Shown piece after piece: positions 10,513 to 18,690 of a stretch of DNA of 64,000 bases (position 1 is its first letter; every line of letters begins with the position of its first letter). The position numbers were made by a program, and so were the translations under genes. The notes under the pieces are model-generated. The model made no database searches and was not told the origin of the DNA. It saw only the letters and a program-made list of their open reading frames with translations. This DNA is from Halomonas sp. 25-S5 (GTDB lineage: Bacteria > Pseudomonadota > Gammaproteobacteria > Pseudomonadales > Halomonadaceae): assembly GCF_029889845.1 (NCBI RefSeq), contig NZ_JARANV010000003.1, positions 124,001 to 188,000 of the forward strand, in the 5' to 3' direction.

Positions 10513-11228
10513 GCTTCGCGGATGGACGCCATGGCTCCGGGGGCACCGAACTTCACCAGCGAGCGTTCGAGACGCGCCAGGTTGCCCGCCTGCCAGGTGC
10601 CCTTGGGGCGCAGCCGGCAGCGGTCGAGGTCGATCAGCCATACCTTGCCCTGCGGGTCGACCAACAGGTTGCGGGCGTTGAGGTCGACGTGATCGAGGCC
10701 GGCATCATGGAAGCGCCGGATGGTGGTGCCGACGCGCGCCAGCAACGTGGTGTCGGCATCGCCCCGCTGCAGGAGGTCTGCCAGGGCGCGGGCGCCGGGG
10801 ATGCGCTCGGTGATCAGGGCGGCGTCGTAGGTGAGGCCATGGCGGGTCACCCGAGCGGCGACCGGCCGAGGGACGGGCAGGCCGCGCGCATGCAGGTCGG
10901 CAGTCAGGCGACACTCGCGAAAGGCGCGAGTCCGCTCCAGGCCGGTCCACAGGTAGCGGTCGTCGCTGAACCGGGCGATGAGGCCGCCGCGACGATAGGG
11001 CCTGAGCACCCACTGGGCTCCCGCCGCGAAGGGGCTGGCATCCAGGAAGAGGCTGGCCCCGCGCCCCGGGGCCTCGCCGATGACCCAGCCGGCGTCGCGC
11101 CAGTAGGCGGGATCGAAGCCGCGTGGGGGGATGGGCGGCGCCGTTTGTGACGCCCGGTCGGCGTCACATAAACTGTCCGCATCATATAGAATGAAAATCT
11201 TTCCCGCTCGATACGTTGCCAACCGCAT
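10482..11228 (-). CDS. kdkA: 3-deoxy-D-manno-octulosonic acid kinase
   Basis: Protein-kinase-fold enzyme of the KdkA/RfaP family that phosphorylates the Kdo residue of the inner core. The 248 residues contain the family N-terminal block (GWVIGEAPGRGA, WVLRPYRRGG), the catalytic HVDLNARNLL near residue 185 and the metal-binding IDLDRCRL about 15 residues later. The ATG at 11228 has AGAGGA 6 bases upstream. This start shares the CATG at 11226-11229 with the divergent heptosyltransferase gene. In Haemophilus kdkA is also found beside opsX, supporting functional pairing. Confidence 0.9.
   Translation of the reverse strand: MRLATYRAGKIFILYDADSLCDADRASQTAPPIPPRGFDPAYWRDAGWVIGEAPGRGASLFLDASPFAAGAQWVLRPYRRGGLIARFSDDRYLWTGLERTRAFRECRLTADLHARGLPVPRPVAARVTRHGLTYDAALITERIPGARALADLLQRGDADTTLLARVGTTIRRFHDAGLDHVDLNARNLLVDPQGKVWLIDLDRCRLRPKGTWQAGNLARLERSLVKFGAPGAMASIREAYGTSAKASA
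11146..11168. promoter_or_regulatory. 9-bp inverted repeat in divergent opsX/kdkA start region
   Basis: TGTGACGCC-CGGTC-GGCGTCACA is a perfect inverted repeat inside kdkA codons and upstream of the plus-strand gene. It falls between a weak -35 (TTGTGA, 11145-11150) and a possible -10 (TAAACT, 11169-11174) pointing at the heptosyltransferase gene. It could be an operator or only a coding coincidence. Confidence 0.35.
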
Positions 11229-12324
11229 GAAGCATCCTCTGCCCGCCCGACCCCAGCATATCTGTGTACTGCGGCTCTCCGCCCTGGGCGATGTCTGTAA
11301 CCTGGTGCCGACGGTGCGCGCCCTGCAGCGCCAGTGGCCCGAGGCGAGGCTCACCTGGATCATCGGCAAGGGCGAGCACAGTCTACTGGCGGGCCTCTCC
11401 GGGGTCGAGTTCGTCGTCTATGACAAGGCGACGGGGCTCGCCGGCATGCGCGCCCTGTGGCGCGAGCTGGCCGATACCCGCTTCGACGTGCTGCTGCACA
11501 TGCAGCAGGCGCTGCGGGCCAGCGTGCTCTCCCTGGGGCTCAAGGTTGGTGTACGGGTGGGCTATGACAAGGCCCGTGCCAAGGATGCCCAGCACTGGTT
11601 CACCCAGCGCCACCTGGCGCCGCATCCCCGAGCCCATGTGCTGGAGTCCTTTCTGGACTTCGCCCGCTTGCTGGGCGTCGAGGACCTCTCGCTGGCCTGG
11701 GACCTGCCGGTACCCGAGGCTGCTGTCGAGGAGGCCTCAGACATCACCGGCGAGACACCCTATGTGATGATCAATCCCTGCAGCAGCATACGTCTGCGCA
11801 ATTTTCGCAACTGGTCCGCCGAGGGCTATGCGGCGGTGATCGAGCATGCCTGGCGCCAGCAGGGCTTGAAGACGGTGCTCACCGGTGGTGGCAGCACCCA
11901 GGAGCGCCAGCTCGGAGAGCGCATCCAGGCCCTCTGTCCCCCGGAGGTAGTGACTGATGCTATTGGCCAGACTTCGCTCAAGGGCCTGCTGGCATTGATT
12001 CGCAGCGCTCGGTTGGTGATCGCTCCCGACACGGGGCCCGTGCACATGGCCAATGCCCTCGGAACCCCCGTCGTCGGGCTTTATGCTACATCGAATGTGG
12101 ATAGGACGGGGCCCTACCTATGGCGGGAATTTGCTGTGAATCGCTACGCGGAGGCCGTTCGCACCTTCCTGCACAAGGAGCCTGCGGAACTCCCCTGGGG
12201 CCAGCGGGTCCGTCACCCCGACGCCATGTCGCTGATTCGTGCCGAGGACGTGATCGACCGCCTCGAGGCAGTGCTGGCCCAATCCGAGACCCCACAGGAC
12301 ACGGAGTCCCCCGATGAAGCTTGA
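11227..12324 (+). CDS. opsX: heptosyltransferase I-like protein (OpsX/WaaC type, GT9)
   Basis: 365-residue GT9 enzyme expected to add the first heptose to phosphorylated Kdo. N-terminal [22 protein letters not shown] and the C-terminal loop [26 protein letters not shown] are GT9 hallmarks. The [20 protein letters not shown] segment resembles Haemophilus/Pasteurella OpsX. An alternative ATG at 11191 exists; 11227 fits the family start better, although no good ribosome-binding site is visible for either. Overlaps hldE by 11 bp. Pairing with kdkA is consistent with the OpsX pathway, where heptose is added to a singly phosphorylated Kdo. Confidence 0.82.
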   Translation: MKHPLPARPQHICVLRLSALGDVCNLVPTVRALQRQWPEARLTWIIGKGEHSLLAGLSGVEFVVYDKATGLAGMRALWRELADTRFDVLLHMQQALRASVLSLGLKVGVRVGYDKARAKDAQHWFTQRHLAPHPRAHVLESFLDFARLLGVEDLSLAWDLPVPEAAVEEASDITGETPYVMINPCSSIRLRNFRNWSAEGYAAVIEHAWRQQGLKTVLTGGGSTQERQLGERIQALCPPEVVTDAIGQTSLKGLLALIRSARLVIAPDTGPVHMANALGTPVVGLYATSNVDRTGPYLWREFAVNRYAEAVRTFLHKEPAELPWGQRVRHPDAMSLIRAEDVIDRLEAVLAQSETPQDTESPDEA

Positions 12325-13744
12325 CCTGACCGCCCTGGAGCGCTCCCGCCTGCTGGTGGTGGGCGATGTCATGCTCGACCGCTACTGGCATGGCGGCACC
12401 TCGCGCATCTCCCCGGAGGCACCGGTGCCGGTGGTGCGGGTCGACGAGGCCGAGGACCGCCCGGGGGGTGCCGCCAACGTGGCTCTCAACATCGCCTCCC
12501 TGGGCGCCCATGCCGCCCTGGCCGGCCTGGTGGGCGACGACGACAATGCCGATCGGCTGGCCTCCCGGCTGGAGGATGCCGGAGTGAGCACTCACTTCGA
12601 CCGTAGCCCCGGCATTCCCACCATCACCAAGCTGCGGGTGATGAGCCGCAACCAGCAGCTGATCCGCCTGGACTTCGAGGAGGGCCTCGGCGACGTCGAC
12701 ACCTCCGGGCTGCTGGCACGGGTCGAGGCGGCCCTGCCCGACTGCGACCTGGTGATCCTCTCCGACTACGGCAAGGGGACCCTCAACCGGGTCGAGGCGC
12801 TGATCCGGCTGGTCAAGGCCACCGGCAAGCGGGTGCTGGTGGATCCCAAGGGCAGCGACTTTCGCCGCTACCGCGGAGCCAGCGTGATCACCCCCAACCT
12901 GGGCGAGTTCGAGGCCGTGGTGGGACACTGCCGGGACGACGGCGAGCTCGCCACCAGGGGCGAGGCGCTGCGCGCCGAGCTGGAACTCGAGGCGCTGCTG
13001 ATCACCCGCAGCGAGAAAGGGATGACGCTGATTCGTGAGGGGCACGAGCCACTGAACCTGCCCACCCGGGCCCGCGAGGTCTTCGACGTCACCGGGGCGG
13101 GCGACACCGTGATCGGCGTGCTGGGCCTGGCGCTGGCGGCCGGGCACGGCTTCGCCGAGGCGATGACCCTGGCCAACCTGGCCGCCGGCCTGGTGGTGGC
13201 CAAGCCCGGCACCGCAACCCTGTCCATTGCCGAGCTCTATACCGCCCTGCATGGCGACAAGCTGGCCGAGTTCGGGGTGATCGAGGAGCCGGCGCTGATC
13301 GAGGCGGTGCGTGCCGCCCAGGCTCGCGGCGAGCGGGTGGTGATGACCAACGGCTGCTTCGACATCCTGCATGCCGGCCACGTCGCCTACCTGGAGCAGG
13401 CGCGCCGGCTCGGTGACCGGCTGGTGGTAGCGATCAACGACGATGCCTCCATCGGCCGCCTCAAGGGTCCCAAGCGGCCCATCAATCCCCTGGCGCGGCG
13501 CATGCAGGTGCTGGCCGGCCTGGGCGCCGTCGATTGGGTGGTGCCCTTTGGCGAGGACACCCCCCAGCGGCTGATCGAGGCGGTGCTGCCAGACGTGCTG
13601 GTCAAGGGCGGTGACTATCGCCCCGAGGAGATCGCCGGCGGTGCGGCCGTCCGCGAGGCGGGTGGCGAGGTCAGGGTACTGGGCTTCGAGGATGGCGTCT
13701 CCACCACGGCAATGATCTCCACCATCCTCGATCGCGAGACCTGA
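12314..13744 (+). CDS. hldE: bifunctional heptose 7-phosphate kinase / heptose 1-phosphate adenylyltransferase
   Basis: Two-domain cytosolic enzyme of ADP-heptose synthesis, acting before (kinase) and after (adenylyltransferase) GmhB. The 476 residues start with a ribokinase-type domain ([24 protein letters not shown] near 50; [13 protein letters not shown] near 258). They continue with a nucleotidyltransferase domain beginning at [16 protein letters not shown] near 345. A GGAG precedes the ATG, and the start overlaps the upstream heptosyltransferase. The TGATG junction couples it to waaA. Confidence 0.97.
   Translation: MKLDLTALERSRLLVVGDVMLDRYWHGGTSRISPEAPVPVVRVDEAEDRPGGAANVALNIASLGAHAALAGLVGDDDNADRLASRLEDAGVSTHFDRSPGIPTITKLRVMSRNQQLIRLDFEEGLGDVDTSGLLARVEAALPDCDLVILSDYGKGTLNRVEALIRLVKATGKRVLVDPKGSDFRRYRGASVITPNLGEFEAVVGHCRDDGELATRGEALRAELELEALLITRSEKGMTLIREGHEPLNLPTRAREVFDVTGAGDTVIGVLGLALAAGHGFAEAMTLANLAAGLVVAKPGTATLSIAELYTALHGDKLAEFGVIEEPALIEAVRAAQARGERVVMTNGCFDILHAGHVAYLEQARRLGDRLVVAINDDASIGRLKGPKRPINPLARRMQVLAGLGAVDWVVPFGEDTPQRLIEAVLPDVLVKGGDYRPEEIAGGAAVREAGGEVRVLGFEDGVSTTAMISTILDRET
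12584..12595. other. SlmA-type palindrome (GTGAGCACTCAC)
   Basis: Perfectly symmetrical 12-mer inside hldE, differing from the SlmA consensus GTGAGTACTCAC only at the two central-flanking positions. Confidence 0.55.
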
Positions 13745-15045
13745 TGTCGGCGCCACGCCCCTGGGTCCGTCGGGGCTATGCGGCGGCCCTCTACCTCCTC
13801 GCGCCGCTGATCTGGCGACGCGTCTGGCGCGAGCAGCTGCCCGGACGGGCGCGTCGCGAGCGGCTGGGCCTGATCCCGCCCGCCGGCGAGGGCGAGCGCA
13901 CCCTCTGGCTGCACTGCGCCTCGGTGGGCGAGGTGCAGGCCGCCCGGCCCTTGATCGAGGCGCTCGGGCAGCGCTGGCCCGGTCACCGCCTGGTCGTCAC
14001 CACCATGACCGCCACCGGGGCGGAACGGGTGCTGGCGCTGGCAGGGAATCGCCAGGCTTCAGGGGCCGGAGCCGAAGTGAGCCATCACTTCGTGCCGCTG
14101 GACTTCCCCGGGGCGGCCCGTCGCTTCGTCGCCCGCTTACGCCCCGAGCTTGCCATCTTCTTCGAGACCGAACTCTGGCCCAACCTGCTGGCCGCCTGCG
14201 ACCGGGCCGACGTGCCGGTGGCGATGGTCAATGGCCGCCTCTCGTCCCGTGCTTTCCGGGGTTATCGCCGCCTGCGCCCCCTGATGGAGGAGGCCCTGAG
14301 CCATGTGGCCTGGCTGGCGGCCAAGTCCGAGGCCGATGCCCGGCGCTTCATTGAGCTGGGCATGGCGCCGGCACGCACCACGGTGGTGGGCTCGCTGAAG
14401 TTCGATATCGGCAACGGCGACGAGGCTCGGGAGGTGAGTGAGCGCTTGCGCACTCGGCTGGGCAGTCGGCCGGTCTGGGTGGCCGGCTCTACCCACCCCG
14501 GCGAGGACGAGCAGCTGCTGGCCGCCCATGCTCGCCTGCGCGAGCGGCTGCCGGCTGCGTTGCTGGTCCTGGTGCCCCGCCATCCCCGGCGTTTCGACGC
14601 CGTCGCCGCGCTGTGCCGCCAGGCGGGCCTGACGCTGGCGCGCCGCTCACGCGACGAGTGGCCCCGGGACGACACGGCGGTCTACCTGGGGGATACCATG
14701 GGCGAACTGCTGGCGCTCTATGGCGCGGCCGACCTGGCTTTCGTCGGCGGCAGCCTGGTGCCGATCGGCGGCCATAACCTGCTGGAGCCGGCTGCCGTGG
14801 GCACCCCCGTGCTCACCGGGCCGGCGTTGGCCAACTTCGAGGACGTGGCCGAGGCGATGCGCGGGGCCGGCGCCCTGGTGGAAGTCGAGGATGCCGAGAC
14901 GCTGGCCGCCGAGCTGCTGCGCCTGTTCGGTGACCAGGAGGCGCGACAGCGCCTCGCCGAGGCCGGCCGCGACGTGGTCGCGGCCAATCGGGGCGCCCTG
15001 GCGCGCACCCTGGCCGGCCTGGAAAGGCTCATGCGGTCGGAGTGA
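13744..15045 (+). CDS. waaA: 3-deoxy-D-manno-octulosonic acid transferase
   Basis: KdtA/WaaA adds Kdo from CMP-Kdo to lipid IVA. It is anchored to the inner membrane by the hydrophobic N-terminus (residues about 8-25, AAALYLLAPLIWRRVW). The family motif LWLHCASVGEVQAARPLI is near residue 55, FFETELWPNLL near 138, and the donor-site GGHNLLEPAAVGTPVLTGP near 340. 433 residues, normal length. The ATG overlaps the hldE stop by one base. The stop codon lies inside the palindrome at 15042-15053. Confidence 0.96.
   Translation: MSAPRPWVRRGYAAALYLLAPLIWRRVWREQLPGRARRERLGLIPPAGEGERTLWLHCASVGEVQAARPLIEALGQRWPGHRLVVTTMTATGAERVLALAGNRQASGAGAEVSHHFVPLDFPGAARRFVARLRPELAIFFETELWPNLLAACDRADVPVAMVNGRLSSRAFRGYRRLRPLMEEALSHVAWLAAKSEADARRFIELGMAPARTTVVGSLKFDIGNGDEAREVSERLRTRLGSRPVWVAGSTHPGEDEQLLAAHARLRERLPAALLVLVPRHPRRFDAVAALCRQAGLTLARRSRDEWPRDDTAVYLGDTMGELLALYGAADLAFVGGSLVPIGGHNLLEPAAVGTPVLTGPALANFEDVAEAMRGAGALVEVEDAETLAAELLRLFGDQEARQRLAEAGRDVVAANRGALARTLAGLERLMRSE
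14077..14088. other. SlmA-type palindrome (GTGAGCCATCAC)
   Basis: Inside waaA. The outer arms extend to 8 bp (CGAAGTGA / TCACTTCG), the longest of the group, although the four central bases are not symmetrical. Confidence 0.45.
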
Positions 15046-15053
15046 GTGCTCAC
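15042..15053. other. SlmA-type palindrome (GTGAGTGCTCAC)
   Basis: Differs from the SlmA consensus GTGAGTACTCAC at one base. It spans the waaA stop codon and the start of the intergenic gap to rpiA. Confidence 0.6.
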
Positions 15054-15066
15054 TTCGTCATGCGCG

Positions 15067-15741
15067 TCAGGCGGGCAGCAGGCGCTCCACACCCTGTGCG
15101 GTGCCCAGCAGCAGCACATCGGCACCGCGGGCCGCGAACAGGCCGTTGGTGACCACGCCGACGATGGCATTGAGCCGTGCCTCCATGGCCTCCGGGTCGT
15201 CGATCATGAACTCGAAGCAGTCGATGATCTGGTTGCCGTTGTCGGTGACCACCCCCTGGCGATAGACCGGATCAGCACCCAGCTTGACCAGCTCCCGGGC
15301 CACGTAGGAGCGGGCCATGGGGATCACCTCCACCGGTAGCGGGTAGTGGCCTAGCCGCTCGACCCTCTTGGAGGCGTCGGCGATGCAGATGAAGCGCTCG
15401 GCGCAGGCGGCGACGACCTTTTCCCGGGTCAGGGCCGCACCGCCCCCCTTGATCATGTGCAGGTGAGCGTTCACTTCGTCGGCGCCGTCGATGTAGAAGG
15501 GCACGCTGCCGGCCTCGTTGAGCTCGAAGACCTCGATGCCGTGGCCGCGAAGGCGCTCGGCGCTGGCCTCGGAGCTGGCCACGGCACCGCGGAAGTCATG
15601 GCGCAGGGCCGCCAGCCGGTCGATGAAGCGGTTCGTGGTGGAGCCGGTGCCGATGCCGAGGAGGGTGTCGCCTGCGAGGCGGGGGCGGATCTCTTCGATG
15701 GCGGCGGCGGCCACGGCGTCCTTGAGTTCGTCCTGGGTCAT
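15067..15741 (-). CDS. rpiA: ribose-5-phosphate isomerase A
   Basis: Interconverts ribose 5-phosphate and ribulose 5-phosphate in the pentose phosphate pathway. 224 residues, standard length. It has the substrate loop [17 protein letters not shown] near residue 28, [24 protein letters not shown] near 84 (catalytic Asp, Glu and Lys), and DNGNQIIDC near 168. Convergent with waaA, divergent from ilvA. A TATAAT on the minus strand at 15780-15785 is a likely -10 box. The palindrome at 15463-15474 lies within the gene. Confidence 0.97.
   Translation of the reverse strand: MTQDELKDAVAAAAIEEIRPRLAGDTLLGIGTGSTTNRFIDRLAALRHDFRGAVASSEASAERLRGHGIEVFELNEAGSVPFYIDGADEVNAHLHMIKGGGAALTREKVVAACAERFICIADASKRVERLGHYPLPVEVIPMARSYVARELVKLGADPVYRQGVVTDNGNQIIDCFEFMIDDPEAMEARLNAIVGVVTNGLFAARGADVLLLGTAQGVERLLPA
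15463..15474. other. SlmA-type palindrome (GTGAGCGTTCAC)
   Basis: Inside rpiA. Conserved GTGA and TCAC arms with four bases between them, as in the neighbouring copies. Confidence 0.45.
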
Positions 15742-15894
15742 GTCGTGCTCGCTGTCGGGTGGATGGCGAATGCCGCGCCATTATAGGCGATGCCGGCGGC
15801 GGGTGCTGGACGCCATGGCCGCCGCAATGCTACCAATAAGGGCTCCTCGCGGCACCAGTCACGGTGCCCCTCGCGTCACTTCTGGGATATCAGG

Positions 15895-17409
15895 ATGCTC
15901 GAAGCTACCGTCAAGAAGATTCTCCAGGCCCGGGTCTACGAGGCCGCTCGGGAAACTCCCATCTCCCCGGCCCTCTTCCTCTCCCGCCGTTTCAACAATC
16001 AGATCCTGATCAAGCGCGAGGACCTTCAGCCGGTCTACTCCTTCAAGATCCGTGGCGCCTACAACAAGATGGCCCAGCTCAGCGAGGCGCAGAAGGCCCA
16101 GGGCGTGATTGCCGCCTCGGCGGGCAACCATGCCCAGGGGCTGGCGATGGCGGCCAAGCTGATGGGCGTCAAGGCGGTGATCGTGATGCCCCGCATCACG
16201 CCGGAGATCAAGGTCCAGGCAGTGCGGGCGCGGGGCGCCAAGGTGGTGCTCAAGGGCGATGCCTTCGCCGAGGCGGCGGCGCATGCCCAGGAGCTGCTCG
16301 CCGAGCACGGCTACACCTATATCCCGCCCTTCGACGATATCGATGTCATCGCCGGCCAGGGCACCATCGCCGTGGAGATCCTGCGCCAGCATGGCGGGCC
16401 GATCGACGCCATCTTCGTGCCGGTGGGGGGCGGCGGCCTGATCGCCGGCATGGCCGCCTACATCAAGTACCTGCGGCCCGAGATCAAGGTGATCGGGGTG
16501 GAGTCCGAGGACAGCGCCTGCCTCAAGGCGGCGCTGGCCGCCGGAGAGCGCGTGGTGCTGGACCAGGTCGGGGTCTTCGCCGAGGGCGTGGCCGTGGCGC
16601 AGGTCGGCGAGGTGCCCTTCTCGATCATTCGTGACCTGATCGACGACGTCATCACCGTCAATACCGACGAGATGTGTGCCGCGGTGAAGGACATCTTCGA
16701 GGATACCCGGGCGGTCTCCGAGACCTCCGGGGCGCTCTCGCTGGCGGGCCTCAAGAAGTACATCCAGCAGACCGGGGCCGAGCACCAGACGCTGGTCTGT
16801 ATCAACTCCGGGGCCAACACCAACTTCGACCGCCTGCAGCACATCGCCGAGCGCACCGAACTGGGCGAGCAGCGCGAGGCGATCCTCGCCGTGACCATCC
16901 CCGAGAAGCCTGGCAGCTTCAAGAAGTTCTGTCGCACCATCGGCAAGCGGATGGTCACCGAGTTCAACTACCGCTACGCGGACCCCGAAAAGGCCCACAT
17001 CTTCGTTGGCGTCCAGGTGAAGCCCGGTGGCGAGGACCGCCAGGCCGTGATCGACAAGCTGCGCGGCGCCGGCTATCCCGTGGAGGACCTCACCGACAAC
17101 GAACTGGCCAAGCTGCATATCCGCCACCTGGGGGGCGGCCGGCCGAAGGAGCATTTCGACGAGGAGGTCTACCGCTTCGAGTTCCCGGAGCGCCCCGGGG
17201 CGCTGATGAACTTCCTCACCCACCTGCCCCACGACTGGAACATCTCGCTGTTCCACTACCGCAACCATGGGGCCGCCTATGGCCGGGTGCTGGTGGGCAT
17301 GCAGGTGCCCAACGGCGACCGCACCCACGTCGAGGAGTACTTCGACGATATCGGCTATCGCTACTGGAAGGAGAGCGACAACCCGGCCTATCGGCTCTTC
17401 ATGGCCTGA
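15895..17409 (+). CDS. ilvA: threonine ammonia-lyase, biosynthetic
   Basis: PLP enzyme that deaminates threonine to 2-oxobutanoate, the first step of isoleucine synthesis. 504 residues as in the long biosynthetic form. The N-terminal catalytic domain has the PLP lysine in SFKIRGAYNKM near residue 55 and the phosphate-binding loop GGGGLIAG near 180. Two C-terminal ACT-like regulatory domains (from about 325 and 420; EKPGSFKKF and ERPGALMNF) should give isoleucine inhibition. The ATG at 15895 follows TCAGG. It stands alone, divergent from rpiA. Confidence 0.97.
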   Translation: MLEATVKKILQARVYEAARETPISPALFLSRRFNNQILIKREDLQPVYSFKIRGAYNKMAQLSEAQKAQGVIAASAGNHAQGLAMAAKLMGVKAVIVMPRITPEIKVQAVRARGAKVVLKGDAFAEAAAHAQELLAEHGYTYIPPFDDIDVIAGQGTIAVEILRQHGGPIDAIFVPVGGGGLIAGMAAYIKYLRPEIKVIGVESEDSACLKAALAAGERVVLDQVGVFAEGVAVAQVGEVPFSIIRDLIDDVITVNTDEMCAAVKDIFEDTRAVSETSGALSLAGLKKYIQQTGAEHQTLVCINSGANTNFDRLQHIAERTELGEQREAILAVTIPEKPGSFKKFCRTIGKRMVTEFNYRYADPEKAHIFVGVQVKPGGEDRQAVIDKLRGAGYPVEDLTDNELAKLHIRHLGGGRPKEHFDEEVYRFEFPERPGALMNFLTHLPHDWNISLFHYRNHGAAYGRVLVGMQVPNGDRTHVEEYFDDIGYRYWKESDNPAYRLFMA

Positions 17410-17504
17410 CGACGGGCAATCCTCGATATGCCGAGTGAGCGCTGACTCACCGTGCAGCCTGGCGCTCTCGAGTGTTTAGAAATGTAAAACCCTAAGTGTG
17501 GCGG

Positions 17505-17534
17505 TTGTCATACGCAGGCATCAGGCCCTATAGT
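17505..17534 (+). promoter_or_regulatory. sigma-70 promoter of the 31-residue peptide gene
   Basis: TTGTCA (17505-17510), an 18-bp spacer and TATAGT (17529-17534), each hexamer 5 of 6 to consensus. The predicted start, about 17541, coincides with the first base of the leader hairpin. Confidence 0.75.
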
Positions 17535-17540
17535 TTCGGC

Positions 17541-17562
17541 GTCACCGCACCCTTGCGGTGAC
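17541..17562 (+). other. 5'-terminal leader hairpin
   Basis: GTCACCGCA-CCCT-TGCGGTGAC forms a perfect 9-bp stem. It lies at the very 5' end of the predicted transcript and is not followed by a T-run, so it looks like a protective 5' stem or regulatory element rather than a terminator. Confidence 0.6.
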
Positions 17563-17616
17563 CCGATAACAACATTCACAACGACCCTCGCGGTCCTGTC
17601 TCCCACGGAGTCAACA

Positions 17617-17712
17617 ATGAAGCGCAAGCCCGATCTGGTCATGGCCCTGGTGCTGGTCTTCGGCATCGGGGTCGTGGCGACCGGCTATGCCCAGGCGCTG
17701 GCGGGCGGTTGA
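17617..17712 (+). CDS. unrecognised 31-residue single-span membrane peptide
   Basis: ATG at 17617 with GGAG 7 bases upstream, stop TGA at 17710. The peptide starts MKRKPDLVMA, continues with an uninterrupted hydrophobic stretch (LVLVFGIGVVATGYAQAL) and ends AGG. The positive N-terminus followed by one hydrophobic helix predicts an inner-membrane peptide with its C-terminus outside, or a short signal-peptide-like sequence ending in AQA-LA. It has its own promoter, leader hairpin and terminator-like stem. I do not recognise the family and give no function. Too short for routine gene calling. Confidence 0.7.
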   Translation: MKRKPDLVMALVLVFGIGVVATGYAQALAGG

Positions 17713-17756
17713 CGCCCCCGCAAGCCGGGTGGAGAGCACCACGACCGGAACCGCCT

Positions 17757-17796
17757 GATGACGACGGCCGATGCAGATGCATCGGCCGTCGTCGTT
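17757..17796. terminator. long terminator-like hairpin
   Basis: ACGACGGCCGATGC / GCATCGGCCGTCGT forms a perfect 14-bp stem with a 4-base loop at 17761-17792, extendable outward with G-U pairs. It lies between the 31-residue peptide gene and the convergent fthC. No strong T-run on either strand, so termination may be partly rho-dependent; it can serve both directions. Confidence 0.7.
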
Positions 17797-17812
17797 CGTG
17801 CAGGAGGGACCC

Positions 17813-18445
17813 TCAGGGGCGTATCACCCGGGCATCGCTGACGATGGCGTCTAGCGGCACGTCCCAGGGGGCGGCGGGGAGGCGCTCGACCCGCTGGCAG
17901 TCGTGGGCCAGGCCGATCAGGCGCGGGCGTGGCCCCGGGCGGCGGGTGAAGGCCAGGGTGCGGTCATAGAAGCCGCCGCCCATGCCCATGCGCTGACCTC
18001 GGTCGTCGAAGCCCACCAGCGGTAGCAGGATCACATCGAGGGCCCAGGCCGGGGTGCGCCGCGCGCGATGCGCCCCGTGGCGGGCCTCGGGCTCTGGAAT
18101 GCCGAAGCGGTTGGCCACCATGGGCGTTCCCGAATGGTAGTGCACGAACCATAGCTGGTTGCGGGAGAGCGGCTTGAGGACCGGCAAGTGGACGCGGGTG
18201 CCGCGGCGCTCGAACCAGGGAATCAGCGGGGTGGGGTCGATCTCGCCGTCATTGGGCAGGTAGAGGGCCACGCGACGGGCACGCTGGATGTCGGGCAGCG
18301 CTCGCAGCTGTCGGCAGAGGCGTTCGGTGGCGTCACGGCGGGCCTCGGCGCTCAGTTCGCGTCGACGGAGGCGCAATTCACGTCTTAGCCGGCGACGGGG
18401 GTCGTCGGTCAGGGGGGCGGCGGCGGTATCCTGCATGTGGGTCAT
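17813..18445 (-). CDS. fthC: 5-formyltetrahydrofolate cyclo-ligase
   Basis: Converts 5-formyl-THF to 5,10-methenyl-THF with ATP. About 210 residues from the ATG at 18445; a second ATG at 18436 is possible. The C-terminal motif GMGGGFYDRTLAF near residue 160 and the N-terminal basic helix with the RRELRLRRREL pattern are typical. It follows 6S RNA and zapA on the same strand, the same arrangement as ygfA in E. coli, where the 6S transcript reads into it. Confidence 0.93.
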   Translation of the reverse strand: MTHMQDTAAAPLTDDPRRRLRRELRLRRRELSAEARRDATERLCRQLRALPDIQRARRVALYLPNDGEIDPTPLIPWFERRGTRVHLPVLKPLSRNQLWFVHYHSGTPMVANRFGIPEPEARHGAHRARRTPAWALDVILLPLVGFDDRGQRMGMGGGFYDRTLAFTRRPGPRPRLIGLAHDCQRVERLPAAPWDVPLDAIVSDARVIRP

Positions 18446-18456
18446 GTCGGATGAGG

Positions 18457-18640
18457 GTTCCCCAGAGTGCCGCTGTCGTTCTGGCCCTTGAACCCAGTGG
18501 TTCAAGGTGGGTGGCCGCAGCCGAACCGTCAGGCTTTCCGACGCACGGACATGCACACGGGTCCGGCTAGCATTTGGCCCCCTGGGTACTGCGCATAGGC
18601 TCGAGGGACGATAACGACTGGCAAACACCCCAGGGAACAC
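18457..18640 (-). ncRNA. ssrS: 6S RNA
   Basis: About 184 nt between zapA and fthC, the classic ssrS location. The 5' end GTTCCC (18638-18633) pairs with the 3' end GGGAAC (18462-18457). The 3' half contains the conserved CACCTTGAACC...GGTTCAAGG hairpin. GCCTATGCGCAG and the GTCCCTCGAGCC segment correspond to the 5' arm of the open bubble that mimics a promoter and binds sigma-70 RNA polymerase. Ends are estimated from the closing stem and the promoter. Confidence 0.92.
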
Positions 18641-18644
18641 CGTC

Positions 18645-18672
18645 ATCCTACCAGAGGCACGGGCGGGGCCAA
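18645..18672 (-). promoter_or_regulatory. 6S RNA promoter
   Basis: On the minus strand TTGGCC, 16 bp, TAGGAT (18650-18645) predicts a start at about 18638, exactly where the closing stem of 6S RNA begins. Confidence 0.6.
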
Positions 18673-18690
18673 AGGGATGATTGCGCCGTC

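Noticed and set aside
17431..17450. Sixth SlmA-type site (GTGAGCGCTGAC) after ilvA
   Set aside because: The second half-site has a mismatch. Listed only as a near match, as is the identical 12-mer at 29862-29873.
18446..18646. N-terminal extension of fthC
   Set aside because: The frame is open, but the DNA is 6S RNA with its promoter.
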